A DNA stretch of 64,000 bases from assembly GCA_035293765.1 (NCBI GenBank), contig DATGMF010000065.1:124001-188000 (forward strand), in the 5' to 3' direction. The position numbers and the translations under genes are program-made. Under the pieces are notes generated by a model. That model was not told the DNA's origin, did no database searches, and saw only the letters and a program-made list of their open reading frames with translations. Below are positions 46,151-55,009 of this stretch, in pieces. The stretch is from DASRHT01 sp035293765 (GTDB lineage Bacteria > Chloroflexota > Ktedonobacteria > Ktedonobacterales > Ktedonobacteraceae). The stretch's first letter is position 1. The number at the start of each line of letters is the position of its first letter.

Positions 46151-47524
46151 ATGGAACACGTAAACTGGCAAAGGACACGAGATATCCTGATCAGTGTCAT
46201 CTGTATCGGCATTATCCTCTGGGCCTCCTGGTCGATTCTGGGCTTGTTTTTTGATGCTGTTGTCATATTGCTGCTCTCAATGGCGGTTGCGTTCCTTCTG
46301 ACCCCTGCGGTAAATGTACTGGCTAGATACAGTATACCTCGTCTATTGGCAACTATCGTTGTTTATATCATCGTAGTAGCCGTAATTGGCGGTTTTGGCT
46401 ATGCACTGGTCCTGACTCTGGTGAAGCAGGCCGTTACTTTTTCCACGACGATCACCAATTTCGCTACCGCGCTGCCCGATACGTTCAAGTCGGTGATTAG
46501 CAATCTGGAAAAGGGGGGTATTCCGCCCGCGAATATCAACGCGGCTATCAGCCAGATTCAGAGCTCCGCGACCGACTTTGCCCGTTCCCTGGCGACCAAT
46601 GCACTCAACTTCGTCCTGATCTTCACCAATGCCCTGGTCAGTATTGTGCTGGTGGGCGTTCTGAGCTTTTACATGACGTTGGATGGGCAGCGAATCCGCG
46701 ATAGCCTGATGAGCATTGTGCCGCGCCGCTGGATGCCCAATGCTCTACTGTTTGAAGATGCACTCAATCGCGTCGTAGGGAATTACATTCGAGGGCAGTT
46801 GACCCTGGCGCTGATTGTGGGTATCTGTTCCGGCCTCATCTGTATTTTTACTGGATTGCAGGATTACGCCCTTATTGTCGGTGTGCTGGCTTTCTTGTTC
46901 GAGACGATCCCGATGGTGGGTCCGGCCCTCGCTTCGGTGACGCCGATTATCCTCTCTTTGCTTTTGCCGGGCGCGTTCCCTCGCACCTTTGAGATTATTC
47001 TTGGTTTTATTATCCTTCAGGCCATCGAGAGCAATATTCTTGGTCCTCGCATCGTGGGTCATGCCGTCGGGCTGCATCCCGTAGCCGCGATCCTGGCATT
47101 GCTGGTGGGGGCCAAATTGTTCGGTGTGCTGGGCGCCCTGCTGGCTACACCGATTGTCGCGGCGGCCTGGGTCGTCATTGCCAGCATCTACCGTTCAGCC
47201 CGCGGCGAAACTGCCGATCAGATGCTTGCCCGCAAACGTACCACCTGGGTGCTTCCCCGCCCTACCGGTCAATTTACTGTAAGGAAAAGACGCCCTGGAG
47301 GAGATTTTGTGGGTCCGGCGGGCAAAAAGAATCGAATAGAGTACACCAAAACTGTTGCTCGTCCCACGAACGACGAGAATGTTGCGCAGACGATGCGTCC
47401 TCCCGACGATGCTATGGCCCATACCAGTTTGTTTCAACCAACCTCCATGGAAGGGGAAGAGCGTACCGGGGATGCATCTCAGGCACCTGAACGGTTGGAT
47501 GACGAAAAAAATGAGGTGCGGTAA
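46151..47524 (+). CDS. AI-2E/PerM-family transporter
   Basis: 457 residues of the AI-2E/PerM superfamily. About eight membrane segments are visible, arranged as three N-terminal helices, a loop-rich segment, and five more (LALIVGICSGLICIFTG, FLFETIPMVGPALASV, FIILQAIESNILGPRIVG, LLVGAKLFGVLGALLATPI). The LG...GHxVGLHP and P-rich loop are family hallmarks. It may act as exporter or Na+/H+-type exchanger; autoinducer export is proven for only some members. A ~110-residue hydrophilic C-terminal tail is unusually long. AAAGG precedes ATG 46151. Confidence 0.88.
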   Translation: MEHVNWQRTRDILISVICIGIILWASWSILGLFFDAVVILLLSMAVAFLLTPAVNVLARYSIPRLLATIVVYIIVVAVIGGFGYALVLTLVKQAVTFSTTITNFATALPDTFKSVISNLEKGGIPPANINAAISQIQSSATDFARSLATNALNFVLIFTNALVSIVLVGVLSFYMTLDGQRIRDSLMSIVPRRWMPNALLFEDALNRVVGNYIRGQLTLALIVGICSGLICIFTGLQDYALIVGVLAFLFETIPMVGPALASVTPIILSLLLPGAFPRTFEIILGFIILQAIESNILGPRIVGHAVGLHPVAAILALLVGAKLFGVLGALLATPIVAAAWVVIASIYRSARGETADQMLARKRTTWVLPRPTGQFTVRKRRPGGDFVGPAGKKNRIEYTKTVARPTNDENVAQTMRPPDDAMAHTSLFQPTSMEGEERTGDASQAPERLDDEKNEVR

Positions 47525-47553
47525 GATCAGGCGGTATGCCTGACCCATGATCG

Positions 47554-47599
47554 GAGGCAGCACTCAAGGGCAACGGATGACCCCCCTGGTTGCTGCCTC
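47554..47599. terminator. Bidirectional terminator
   Basis: GAGGCAGCA (47554-47562) and TGCTGCCTC (47591-47599) are complementary, with TGTTTT after them, between convergent genes. A second small hairpin (TCAGGC/GCCTGA, 47527-47543) overlaps the stop region. Confidence 0.65.
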
Positions 47600-47603
47600 T
47601 GTT

Positions 47604-48263
47604 TTACGCTGTTCCAAACACGGTGCGCAGTTCCTCTTCTGCCTCGCGGGTCACCAGGGCGTAGACGTCATCGTTCGCCATGAGTTCCGTATCCCCCGTG
47701 GGAAAGATCGGTTCTGTCCCTCTGATGATTAACACGAGATTGCACCTGCGGGGCAGGTTAATCTGCGTCAGCTTTTTGCCGACGACGGGTGACAGCGGGG
47801 GGATGTTCATTTCGACAATATCCAGTCCTGCCCGTTTTAAGTTCATTAGCTGCACAAAGCGCGGGCCTGGAAGCTCAGACTCAATCAGGGAAAGAATCGA
47901 TTTTGTGGGGCTGATCGTCACGTCGATACCGAGCTTTTGAAATAGCTCCTCATGCTTAGGGTTGTTTAAGCGAGCGATGGTGCGCGAGACGTTAAAGCGT
48001 TTCTTCGCCATTTGGCAAATGACCAGGTTATCTTCGTCTTCGCCGGTGACCGCAATCACCACATCGGCCCGTCGTGCCCCTGCTTCTTCCATCGTTCTTG
48101 CTTCACACGCGTCGCCTTTGAACACTGCCTGCCCCAACTCATCGCTCAATGTCTGATAGCGAGCGGTCTGTTTCTCCAGTAAAAGCACCTCGTGGCCGTG
48201 GTTTAGCAGGTTTCTAGTGAGGTAGTAGCCAACATCGCCGCCACCTCCGATAATAATATACAT
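47604..48263 (-). CDS. trkA: TrkA-type K+ transport regulatory protein (RCK domain, full length)
   Basis: 219 residues. A Rossmann TrkA_N/RCK_N domain (MYIIIGGGGDVGYYLTRNL, DVVIAVTGEDEDNLVICQMAKKRF) is followed by a TrkA_C/RCK_C domain (about 135-216; AGLDIVEMNIPPLSPVVGKKL, LVLIIRGTEPIFPTGDTELMANDDVYALV). Binds NAD(H) or ATP and gates a K+ channel subunit, which is not in this window. It lies 110 bp after a second, shorter TrkA gene; the pair resembles actinobacterial CeoB-CeoC. Confidence 0.88.
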   Translation of the reverse strand: MYIIIGGGGDVGYYLTRNLLNHGHEVLLLEKQTARYQTLSDELGQAVFKGDACEARTMEEAGARRADVVIAVTGEDEDNLVICQMAKKRFNVSRTIARLNNPKHEELFQKLGIDVTISPTKSILSLIESELPGPRFVQLMNLKRAGLDIVEMNIPPLSPVVGKKLTQINLPRRCNLVLIIRGTEPIFPTGDTELMANDDVYALVTREAEEELRTVFGTA

Positions 48264-48305
48264 ATAGAGCCTCTACTCTCTCAAAAACATCTGATGTTCT
48301 CGCCA

Positions 48306-48353
48306 CCAGACGTTCTCTCAGACAGATACATGCTGTAAGGAAGGAACGTCTGG
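48306..48353. promoter_or_regulatory. Inverted repeat between the two trkA genes
   Basis: CCAGACGTTC (48306-48315) and GAACGTCTGG (48344-48353) are perfect 10-bp complements around a 28-nt loop. Possible regulatory hairpin or terminator between the paired genes. Confidence 0.5.
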
Positions 48354-48373
48354 AGATCGGTATTGGCTTACGG

Positions 48374-48778
48374 CTACCTGGCACCTGTCAGGCAGTCAAA
48401 GACCATATCTGCCCCAAGCGTGGTTGGGCAAATGGTCTCCAGCCCCAGTTCGTTGTATGTGGCCTGGCGCAGCGGATCGTAGATGCGGCACACAACCTTT
48501 TTGATGTGAAAGATTTCCTTTGCGATCTGGCTAGCCATGATGTTGCGGTTATCGCCATTGGTGACGGCGGCAAAGGCATCAGCTTTCTCGATGCCTGCTC
48601 GTCGCAGCACTTCCTCATCCACGCCGTTGCCTACTATTTTCTCCCCCCTGAATTGGGGGTCCAGGCGTTGGAAGGAGTCACTGCTCATGTCAATGACCGA
48701 GACGGTATGGCCTGCGTTATCCAGTTTGGTAGCCAGCGCGGCGCCAACCCGACCACAGCCCAGGATCACTATTCTCAT
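48374..48778 (-). CDS. TrkA-N-only K+ transport regulator
   Basis: 134 residues, only the Rossmann domain of TrkA: VILGCGRVGAALATKLDNAGHTVSVID with the NAD-binding glycine loop and acidic strand end, then AFAAVTNGDNRNIMASQIAKE. The RCK_C domain is missing, unlike its downstream neighbour, so the two may form a hetero-oligomeric ring. AGGAGG precedes the ATG at 48778. A TGCTATAAT promoter lies at 48831-48839. Confidence 0.87.
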   Translation of the reverse strand: MRIVILGCGRVGAALATKLDNAGHTVSVIDMSSDSFQRLDPQFRGEKIVGNGVDEEVLRRAGIEKADAFAAVTNGDNRNIMASQIAKEIFHIKKVVCRIYDPLRQATYNELGLETICPTTLGADMVFDCLTGAR

Positions 48779-48830
48779 TATAACCTCCTGAAGTCAAGAA
48801 ACCCTTATATAATGGGTTTTGACCTCCCGT

Positions 48831-48839
48831 ATTATAGCA
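48831..48839 (-). promoter_or_regulatory. Extended -10 promoter (TGCTATAAT) for the TrkA pair
   Basis: Leftward TGCTATAAT about 53 nt before ATG 48778. Confidence 0.55.
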
Positions 48840-48897
48840 TGTAGAAGAAATTCCCGGCCTGCCAGCATGGTATGATAGTGGTGAAAATTGTGCTCTT

Positions 48898-50010
48898 ATG
48901 CAGAGTGGAATGCGAGAACACTGTACTATGTCACCAAATACTATATATGATGCTGGACGCTATGCGTTGCGTACTATGCCACAGGAGAAGTACACGTTAT
49001 GGGATGATTTTGTTGCCGGGCACGCAAATGGACACTTACTGCAATGCTGGGATTGGGGCGAACTGAAGGCCGCTGCTGGTTGGCAACCCATACGGCTGGC
49101 CCTCTGGGATGAGCGTGCTCAGCGGATGGTTGCGGCTGCTCAAATATTGCTCCGTGGCGTTCCCCTGCTGCCTCTATGGGCCGGCCATCTGGCTTACATC
49201 CCAAAGGGGCCGGTGATAGACTGGTCGCAAACGGCCATGTGTGCAGCTTTTTTTTCACAACTGCATGCGCTGTTACGCAAACAGGGAGCGATTGCGCTAC
49301 GAGTGGAACCCGGTCCAGAGGCCGATACAAGCGAAGGCGCATTGGCAACAGAATATTTTGCAGCATGCTGTACGCGTCGCACACCCGCTATTCAGCCTCT
49401 ACGTACGATTGTGCTGGACCTGGCTCCCGATGAACAGTCGTTGCTGGCCCAGATGAAGGAGAAGTGGCGCTATAATATCCGTCTTGCGGCCCGCAAAGGC
49501 GTGATGGTGCGCGATGCAGCCTCTCTCGATGATCTGCGATTGTGGTACGACCTGTTACAGGTGACGAGTCAGCGCGATCAATTTGGCGTACATACATTCG
49601 ACTATTACCGCCGCGCCTGGGAGCTTTTTGCCTCGACCGGCAGAGCTCGCCTCCTGCTGGCTGAGCATGAAGGACGCCTGCTCGCGGGTATCTTCGTAGC
49701 CCTCTTCGCTCACCAGGGCATCTACCTCTACGGAGCCTCAAGCAACGAGCAGCGCCAACTGATGCCCAACTACCTGTTACAATGGGAGGCCATCCGCTGG
49801 TCCAGGCAGCAGGGAGCTCGCCTTTACGACTTCTGGGGCATCCCCGATACCGATGCTGAGGATGAAGCAATGGCGGGCGTCTACCGCTTCAAACGCGGCT
49901 GGGGAGGTCGTATTGCTCAATTCCCCGGCAGCTACGAGCAGGTCTATCGCCCTTTGCTGATGAAGTTTGCTGATAGGTTTATGGCAAGCCATTCCTTGCA
50001 GATGGCCTGA
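48898..50010 (+). CDS. FemAB-like aminoacyltransferase (peptidoglycan interpeptide bridge type)
   Basis: About 370 residues with two GNAT-like halves: the first with LLQCWDWGELK and RNxxA-type MKEKWRYNIRLAARKGV, the second with LYDFWGIPDTDAED and VYRFKRGWGG...FPGSYEQVY. Such enzymes add amino acids from tRNA to lipid II or modify related glycans. The start is uncertain between 48898 and internal ATGs (48910, 48928); no clear ribosome site distinguishes them. Its stop lies inside palindromic repeat copy 3, so the repeat supplies its last codons. Confidence 0.8.
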   Translation: MQSGMREHCTMSPNTIYDAGRYALRTMPQEKYTLWDDFVAGHANGHLLQCWDWGELKAAAGWQPIRLALWDERAQRMVAAAQILLRGVPLLPLWAGHLAYIPKGPVIDWSQTAMCAAFFSQLHALLRKQGAIALRVEPGPEADTSEGALATEYFAACCTRRTPAIQPLRTIVLDLAPDEQSLLAQMKEKWRYNIRLAARKGVMVRDAASLDDLRLWYDLLQVTSQRDQFGVHTFDYYRRAWELFASTGRARLLLAEHEGRLLAGIFVALFAHQGIYLYGASSNEQRQLMPNYLLQWEAIRWSRQQGARLYDFWGIPDTDAEDEAMAGVYRFKRGWGGRIAQFPGSYEQVYRPLLMKFADRFMASHSLQMA

Positions 50011-50044
50011 GCGCAGCTAGCGCGTCAGCGGCGTTGGCCATCTG
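49999..50044 (+). repeat. Covarying palindromic repeat, copy 3 (contains a stop codon)
   Basis: CAGATGGCC and GGCCATCTG are exact complements closing 28 nt. Preceded by ATTCCTTG and followed by CATAGCAAG. The left arm encodes the last two residues and the TGA stop of the FemAB-like gene. Confidence 0.8.
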
Positions 50045-50158
50045 CATAGCAAGCAGTTAATATTCTTGAACTTCTGCCGATAAAGATCAAAGAGAAAAAA
50101 TATTCCTATCTGTGCCTATAGCATGTCGCGGGGATGTTTGTCGCGAATGGAGGGTATT

Positions 50159-51382
50159 GTGAGGCGGATTCTGTCGGTTATGCCAGTGCTGCTCCTGGTA
50201 ATCAGTGCCGTTGTTCTCTTCTCTTCTCGAAACAACTCTACTACACATTCGCAGATACGTAGTGCTGCAATTACCGCTCATAACTATCGATATTATATAC
50301 TGAAAGGACCCGGAGGCTTCGTGCTGGCGCGAGCCGCTAGAGGTCCGCATGGGGAGCCAGCAGAGACTCCGCAGCCTCTCGCTCCTTTAGGTAATGGCTT
50401 CGGTCAGTATGAGACTGATAGTGTCGGGTCGATCCAACTCTCGCCTGATGGGCAGTATCTTGCCATAGATGGCGTGCGCGAGGGCGGAGAGCAGGTCTGG
50501 ATCTACGATACGCAGAGGATGATGGTCTCTCTGCAACCGCCTGCCGTGATGGGCAATTTCCTGCACTGGCTGCCCGGCAGTCACTCGTTTTTGTATCGCC
50601 CGATGTTCCCGATGGGGTCGAATGCGCCAATTGATGGCAATGGCTGGAACCCTGGACTGTGGATCGTTGATGCCGCGACCGGCGCCCATAGAAATATCGA
50701 TATTGGCGCGCCGTCCGCCTCCCTGATCGATGCAGCCGCGTCGCCGGACGGCTCCCGTATCATCTATTCAACAACCCCGGGCCTGGGGATGGGCAGCGAT
50801 ACCTTTTTGATGCGGAGCGATGGCAGCAATCGCGTGCATCTCTTCAGCACTGGTGGCGGCGCTCAATCCGTCGCTGGTCTCTTTGCCTGGTCGCCCGATG
50901 GGAAACGCATTGCCTACGAGCGTATCTCCGATAGTTCCACGCCATTCCTGCCCTCAGGCTTATGGGTGATGGATAGCCAGGGAGGAGGGCAGCAGCGATT
51001 GGCAGATGCCGATGGCGGCCATGACTACGCGCCTGTCTGGTCGCCCGATAGTCGCAAAATTGCTTTTGTGGTGCGCACCAACGTCAACGATCAACGGGCC
51101 GATGTGCAGGCGGAGGCGTTGCAGAGCGCAATCGGTGTCGTCGATATCGATAGTGGCAGTTCACGGCTCGTTGGCTTGCCAGCTCAAACAGGGGTACAGA
51201 TGAGCATTAATCCACTCTGGACGAGCGATAGCGCCAGCGTCACCTTTACGGCCATGAATCCCGCTAACAAGATTGTCGGCGGTACGCCGCGCTACTGGTC
51301 CGCCGATGTGTCGCAGGATCGGAGTAGCCCGCAGCCGGTACCCCTTACCCCTGCAATTTCACATGTTGTTGCCGAAGGATAA
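50159..51382 (+). CDS. Membrane-anchored WD40/TolB-like beta-propeller protein
   Basis: 408 residues. An N-terminal signal anchor (ILSVMPVLLLVISAVVLF) is followed by six or seven repeats with TolB/PD40 motifs (LSPDGQYLAIDG, ASPDGSRIIYST, WSPDGKRIAYER, WSPDSRKIAFV). Such propellers bind proteins or peptides outside the cytoplasm. GTG 50159 has GGAGGG 6 nt upstream, so the frame to 50123 is not used. It precedes the M23 peptidase gene by 36 bp and may be co-expressed. Confidence 0.8.
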   Translation: MRRILSVMPVLLLVISAVVLFSSRNNSTTHSQIRSAAITAHNYRYYILKGPGGFVLARAARGPHGEPAETPQPLAPLGNGFGQYETDSVGSIQLSPDGQYLAIDGVREGGEQVWIYDTQRMMVSLQPPAVMGNFLHWLPGSHSFLYRPMFPMGSNAPIDGNGWNPGLWIVDAATGAHRNIDIGAPSASLIDAAASPDGSRIIYSTTPGLGMGSDTFLMRSDGSNRVHLFSTGGGAQSVAGLFAWSPDGKRIAYERISDSSTPFLPSGLWVMDSQGGGQQRLADADGGHDYAPVWSPDSRKIAFVVRTNVNDQRADVQAEALQSAIGVVDIDSGSSRLVGLPAQTGVQMSINPLWTSDSASVTFTAMNPANKIVGGTPRYWSADVSQDRSSPQPVPLTPAISHVVAEG

Positions 51383-51418
51383 CACGTATACTATCTCTAC
51401 GAAAGAAGATGTGTCATC

Positions 51419-52798
51419 ATGCTAGCAAAACGGTGGCTCTACCCTTCATTTATTGTCACGCTACTTCTGCTGCTGTTCAGCATACCTGTTATCGTCGCCC
51501 GCATCTCCTGGGGGCGGGATGCTCGCTCGAACGCGGCTCTGGGGCGGGTAGTGGCAGCAGCGCCAGCGCCTTTCCTGCATCGCCCGTACTATGGGCAGCA
51601 GACGATTCTGTCGCGTACGATTTCGTTCGTCGATCACGATAAGCCCTGGTATGCCTCCGACGGCTTATTCGTGCGCTTCGATGGTCAGCGCTGGACCAAT
51701 GATTCTGTTTTCAACTGCACACGCGGCGTAAGTTGCTACGATGGTCATAATGGTTACGATCTCAACCTGTGGTTTGAGCCTGTATTGAGTGCGGCAGCCG
51801 GTGTGGTGATACGAGCCAACTGGTACAATCCTCTTGACCATAATAGCTCGTTTGGCCTGTGGGTTGCTATCGATCATGGCAATGGCTTCGCAACTGCGTA
51901 CGGCCACCTGAGCGCGATTACTGTTGCGGTGGGCGATCATGTGGGGGCGCAATGGCAGATTGGGACCAGCGGCACGACCGGAGCCTCAACAGGACCGCAT
52001 TTACATATGTCAACATACTATCTCCCCAACTGGCAGGCCACCGATCCCTTTGGCTGGACCGGCAACTATCCTGATCCGAACGTGGTGCCGGATAATTACC
52101 TCTGGGTGAATCAGCCCGCGACATCCTATACCATTCCCCGCTTGAGCAGCAATGGCAATGCCGTTTATCCCGGAGCGATTCTGGTAGATGATGGGGGCGC
52201 GGGTTGGAGTAGTACAGGAACGTGGTATAGGGCGCCCACAAAGACCGGTATCAATGGCTTTTTGCACTGGACGCCAACCTCGAACGGGGCCGCGACCGCT
52301 ACAGCGACCTGGCGCCCGAATATTCCGGCTGATGGCTATTATGAGGTGGGCGTTTTTGTTGATGATACCTATGCCAGTAGTAGCTGGTCTCCCTACACCG
52401 TTTACAGCGCGGACCCGAACCGCAAAGGGGTTGTACTGCGCCATACCGTCTACGTCGATCAGTCTCACATTGGCACGTTTCAGGGTCCCTTTGGCACCGT
52501 CACCACCGGCCCGCAATGGATCGGTATCGGTACCTACTACTTCAGAAAATCGATGAACGCTCGCGTTTTGCTGAGCAATGCCACGGGTACCTCTGGGCAG
52601 GAGCTTGGGGCCGATGGCGTTGAGTTTGTCCATATAGGGCCAAAATTAAGCGGAGTCGCTTCCTCTGCGGTCAATCCCGGTTCGTCAACAGCCAGTCCCG
52701 CAATCAGCTATGTGGCGAACGCGCTGGGCGATACGCGGCGCAGGAATGTGCTGTTGCGAGCATCAAGCCGCGGGTGGAGTCAGAGCGGTTTTCTGTGA
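51419..52798 (+). CDS. Secreted M23 peptidase with golvesin-like C-terminal domain
   Basis: 459 residues. After a signal anchor, an M23/LytM-like domain (about 95-205) shows the zinc ligands H110 and D114 in GHNGYDL and HLH (194-196) in TGPHLHMS, indicating peptidoglycan cleavage; the pattern is intact. A linker leads to a beta-sandwich (about 250-425) like the golvesin C-terminal/xanthan-lyase accessory domain (TATATWRPNIPADGYYEVGVFV, GIGTYYF), possibly carbohydrate-binding. Acts outside the membrane, probably in wall remodelling. Confidence 0.82.
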   Translation: MLAKRWLYPSFIVTLLLLLFSIPVIVARISWGRDARSNAALGRVVAAAPAPFLHRPYYGQQTILSRTISFVDHDKPWYASDGLFVRFDGQRWTNDSVFNCTRGVSCYDGHNGYDLNLWFEPVLSAAAGVVIRANWYNPLDHNSSFGLWVAIDHGNGFATAYGHLSAITVAVGDHVGAQWQIGTSGTTGASTGPHLHMSTYYLPNWQATDPFGWTGNYPDPNVVPDNYLWVNQPATSYTIPRLSSNGNAVYPGAILVDDGGAGWSSTGTWYRAPTKTGINGFLHWTPTSNGAATATATWRPNIPADGYYEVGVFVDDTYASSSWSPYTVYSADPNRKGVVLRHTVYVDQSHIGTFQGPFGTVTTGPQWIGIGTYYFRKSMNARVLLSNATGTSGQELGADGVEFVHIGPKLSGVASSAVNPGSSTASPAISYVANALGDTRRRNVLLRASSRGWSQSGFL

Positions 52799-52948
52799 TT
52801 TTTGCAACGATTCGCCTGCTCAATCGTAACATATCTAGAGTCTATGAAAAGATGCTGTAAGCAAAGATATGAACGTTCGTGTTTTTATCTCAACTACTAA
52901 ACAAACGGTTGAGATATAAGCACATATATATTGAGGAGGCTTTGCCAA

Positions 52949-53221
52949 ATGTCGAGCAATAGAGGTTGTTTTATGAATTCGGTGTTATTCCTGGTGACCA
53001 TCCTGTTTCCGGTGATCGGCCATCTGATTGCGACCGTGATGGTGTTTGAGGATGAGCATTCCACGGCAGGCAAGATTCTCTGGCTCCTGGTCATCTGGTT
53101 GATGCCTATTCCGGTGGTAATTGGTCCTTTGCTGTACCTTCTGTTCGGGCAGAAGCGCCCCCGCTATGGCCGTGTCATGTTTGGTCAGCCCAGTTATCCC
53201 TATCAACAGCAGGCATATTAG
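52949..53221 (+). CDS. Small membrane protein, PLDc_N-like
   Basis: About 90 residues. Two hydrophobic stretches (SVLFLVTILFPVIGHLIATVMVF and ILWLLVIWLMPIPVVIGPLLYLLFG) with the P-x-x-G-P...YxxxG pattern of the PLD-nuclease N-terminal domain seen in small membrane proteins and cardiolipin synthases. GAGGAGG lies 8 nt before ATG 52949. The last 21 bases take part in a 73-bp tandem duplication with the following DNA. Confidence 0.7.
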   Translation: MSSNRGCFMNSVLFLVTILFPVIGHLIATVMVFEDEHSTAGKILWLLVIWLMPIPVVIGPLLYLLFGQKRPRYGRVMFGQPSYPYQQQAY

Positions 53222-53306
53222 AGCTACCAATGCTGGTAATGCAGATACGTACACATATAGCATGGTCAGTGTCTATCAACAGCAGGCATATTAGAGCTAC
53301 CAATGC
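53200..53306. repeat. 34-bp direct repeats, 73-bp period
   Basis: A 34-bp sequence (53200-53233) including the last codons and stop of the small membrane-protein gene is repeated exactly at 53273-53306. A 39-bp spacer separates them. It is a local tandem duplication or slip, located in the 332-bp gene-free stretch 53222-53553. Confidence 0.75.
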
Positions 53307-53308
53307 AG

Positions 53309-53330
53309 GGCCGTGGAATTGTCCACGGCC
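53309..53330. terminator. Hairpin after the small membrane-protein gene
   Basis: GGCCGTGGA and TCCACGGCC close a 4-nt loop, followed by TCTTT. Confidence 0.7.
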
Positions 53331-53392
53331 TCTTTAGTTTCTCTATCGTGTGGGAAAATCAGTAGATTTCGCGGCCCATCAGAATGTTCTCC

Positions 53393-53450
53393 AGTGCATT
53401 TCCACTTGACCTCTTCTGGTATCGTGCGTATCTTGTTCCTCAGCGGCGGC
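53393..53450 (+). repeat. Promoter-bearing intergenic repeat, copy C (partial)
   Basis: Shares the left ~25 bp with copies A and B, then TTGACC (53406-53411) and TATCTT (53429-53434), 17 bp apart, before diverging. It lies 104 bp before the thiolase start. Confidence 0.6.
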
Positions 53451-53553
53451 CGCTATTGGCAATGCCGAGGTTGATGTGACTTACTATACATAAGAAAGAA
53501 GCAAGTTGTAGCAAAGCAACGCGCGTTTGCATGCGTTTTCAGGAGGTTTTCTC

Positions 53554-54726
53554 ATGGCAATAATGAGGGAAGCGGTTATTGTTGATGCGGTTCGTACCCC
53601 GATTGGGCGCCGCAATGGGCAACTCAAAGACTGGCATCCGGTAGACCTGTTTGCCCAGGTGCTCAAAGCCCTGGTAGAGCGCACCGGGATTGATGCCGGG
53701 CAAGTTGAAGATGTTATTGCGGGATGTGTTGTCCAGGCGGGGGAGCAGAGCCTGAACGTTGCCCGTAACGCGGTTCTGGCCGCAGGCTTCCCCGAAGGAG
53801 TGCCGGGCACGACGGTTGATCGCCAGTGTGGATCGAGCCAGCAGGCAATCCATTTCGCAGCTCAAGGCGTGATCAGCGGGGCCTATGATATTGTGATCGC
53901 GGGCGGCGTTGAGGCCATGACGCGAGTTCCTATGGGGTCGTCTTCGCAGGGACCGGGCGCTCCTTTCGGGCCGTTAATGGTGGAACGTTACAACAATAAG
54001 CTGGTTCACCAGGGGATCAGCGCCGAGCTGCTGGCGCAAAAATGGGAGATCAGCCGCCAGGAACTGGATGAGTTTAGCCTGGAGAGCCATCGTCGCGCCG
54101 CTCAAGCGACGGCAGAGGGACGCTTTAAATCTCAGATCATTCCTATTCCAGTAAAAAATGAAGATGGCACAACTACGCTATTTGAGCGTGACGAGGGCAT
54201 TCGCTCCGATACGAGCCTGGAGAAGCTGGCTAACTTGAAACCATCGTTCAAGCCTGATGGTCTTATCACGGCGGGAAACTCCTCTCAGATCAGCGATGGC
54301 GCATCGGCTGTGCTCATTATGGAGCGTGAGACCGCCGAGCGTTTGGGATTGAAGCCGCGTGCGCGCTTCGTCTCGTTTGCCCTGGCTGGCGATAATCCTA
54401 TCTATATGCTCACTGCTCCCATTCCCGCCACCGGCAAGGTGCTTGCCAAAGCTGGCCTGACGCTTGATCAGATCGATCTGGTTGAGATCAACGAAGCCTT
54501 TGCCAGCGTGGTTCTGGCCTGGAAACGCGAATGGAAGCCGGATATGTCAAAGGTGAATGTCAATGGCGGTGCGGTCGCTATCGGGCATCCTCTGGGCGCA
54601 TCGGGAGCACGTCTCACCACCTTCCTGCTCAATGAACTGGAGCGGACCGGCGGACGCTATGGCCTCCAGACGATCTGCGAGGGGGGCGGCATGGCAAATG
54701 CGATGATTATCGAACGCTTGGATTAG
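53554..54726 (+). CDS. Acetyl-CoA C-acyltransferase (thiolase)
   Basis: 390 residues, second thiolase of the window. Catalytic cysteine in DRQCGSSQQAIH, GHPLGASGARL histidine and CEGGGMANAM cysteine are in place; it also starts with VIVDAVRTPIG. It either cleaves 3-ketoacyl-CoA or condenses acetyl-CoA; unlike fadA it is not in an operon with beta-oxidation genes. AGGAGG lies 8 nt before ATG 53554. A hairpin follows. Confidence 0.92.
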   Translation: MAIMREAVIVDAVRTPIGRRNGQLKDWHPVDLFAQVLKALVERTGIDAGQVEDVIAGCVVQAGEQSLNVARNAVLAAGFPEGVPGTTVDRQCGSSQQAIHFAAQGVISGAYDIVIAGGVEAMTRVPMGSSSQGPGAPFGPLMVERYNNKLVHQGISAELLAQKWEISRQELDEFSLESHRRAAQATAEGRFKSQIIPIPVKNEDGTTTLFERDEGIRSDTSLEKLANLKPSFKPDGLITAGNSSQISDGASAVLIMERETAERLGLKPRARFVSFALAGDNPIYMLTAPIPATGKVLAKAGLTLDQIDLVEINEAFASVVLAWKREWKPDMSKVNVNGGAVAIGHPLGASGARLTTFLLNELERTGGRYGLQTICEGGGMANAMIIERLD

Positions 54727-54740
54727 CCCGGTCTCATGTT

Positions 54741-54775
54741 GTTGGGTGTGAAGCGAGCCGCGTTTCACACTCAAC
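54741..54775. terminator. Hairpin between convergent genes
   Basis: GTTGGGTGTGAA and TTCACACTCAAC pair over 12 bp (one G-U) around an 11-nt loop. Confidence 0.65.
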
Positions 54776-54793
54776 CCCTTATTACCCCCGTTG

Positions 54794-55009
54794 CTATTCT
54801 TCATCCGGCGTCACTTCAACCAGATCTTCGATGCGCACGTTGAGCGCCTTCGCCATTTTTAAGAGCGTGCTATAGGCGACATCCCGGTAAGGATCGTAGA
54901 ACATAGCGCGCACCGTTTTGTAGTTGACATCAGCAATTCTTGATAGACGCGTCATGCTGATTCTTTTCTGTTCCGCTATCTCCTTCACTTTCAAGCGTAT
55001 CATGCTCAT
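54794..55009 (-). CDS. Small XRE/Cro-type helix-turn-helix protein
   Basis: 71 residues, one helix-turn-helix: MTRLSRIADVNYKTVRAMFYDP and LLKMAKALNVRIEDL give the XRE pattern. Acidic tail VEVTPDEE. It is divergent from another small HTH-like gene at 55226, separated by ~216 bp. Solo XRE proteins of this size are common but the target is unknown. Confidence 0.8.
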   Translation of the reverse strand: MSMIRLKVKEIAEQKRISMTRLSRIADVNYKTVRAMFYDPYRDVAYSTLLKMAKALNVRIEDLVEVTPDEE

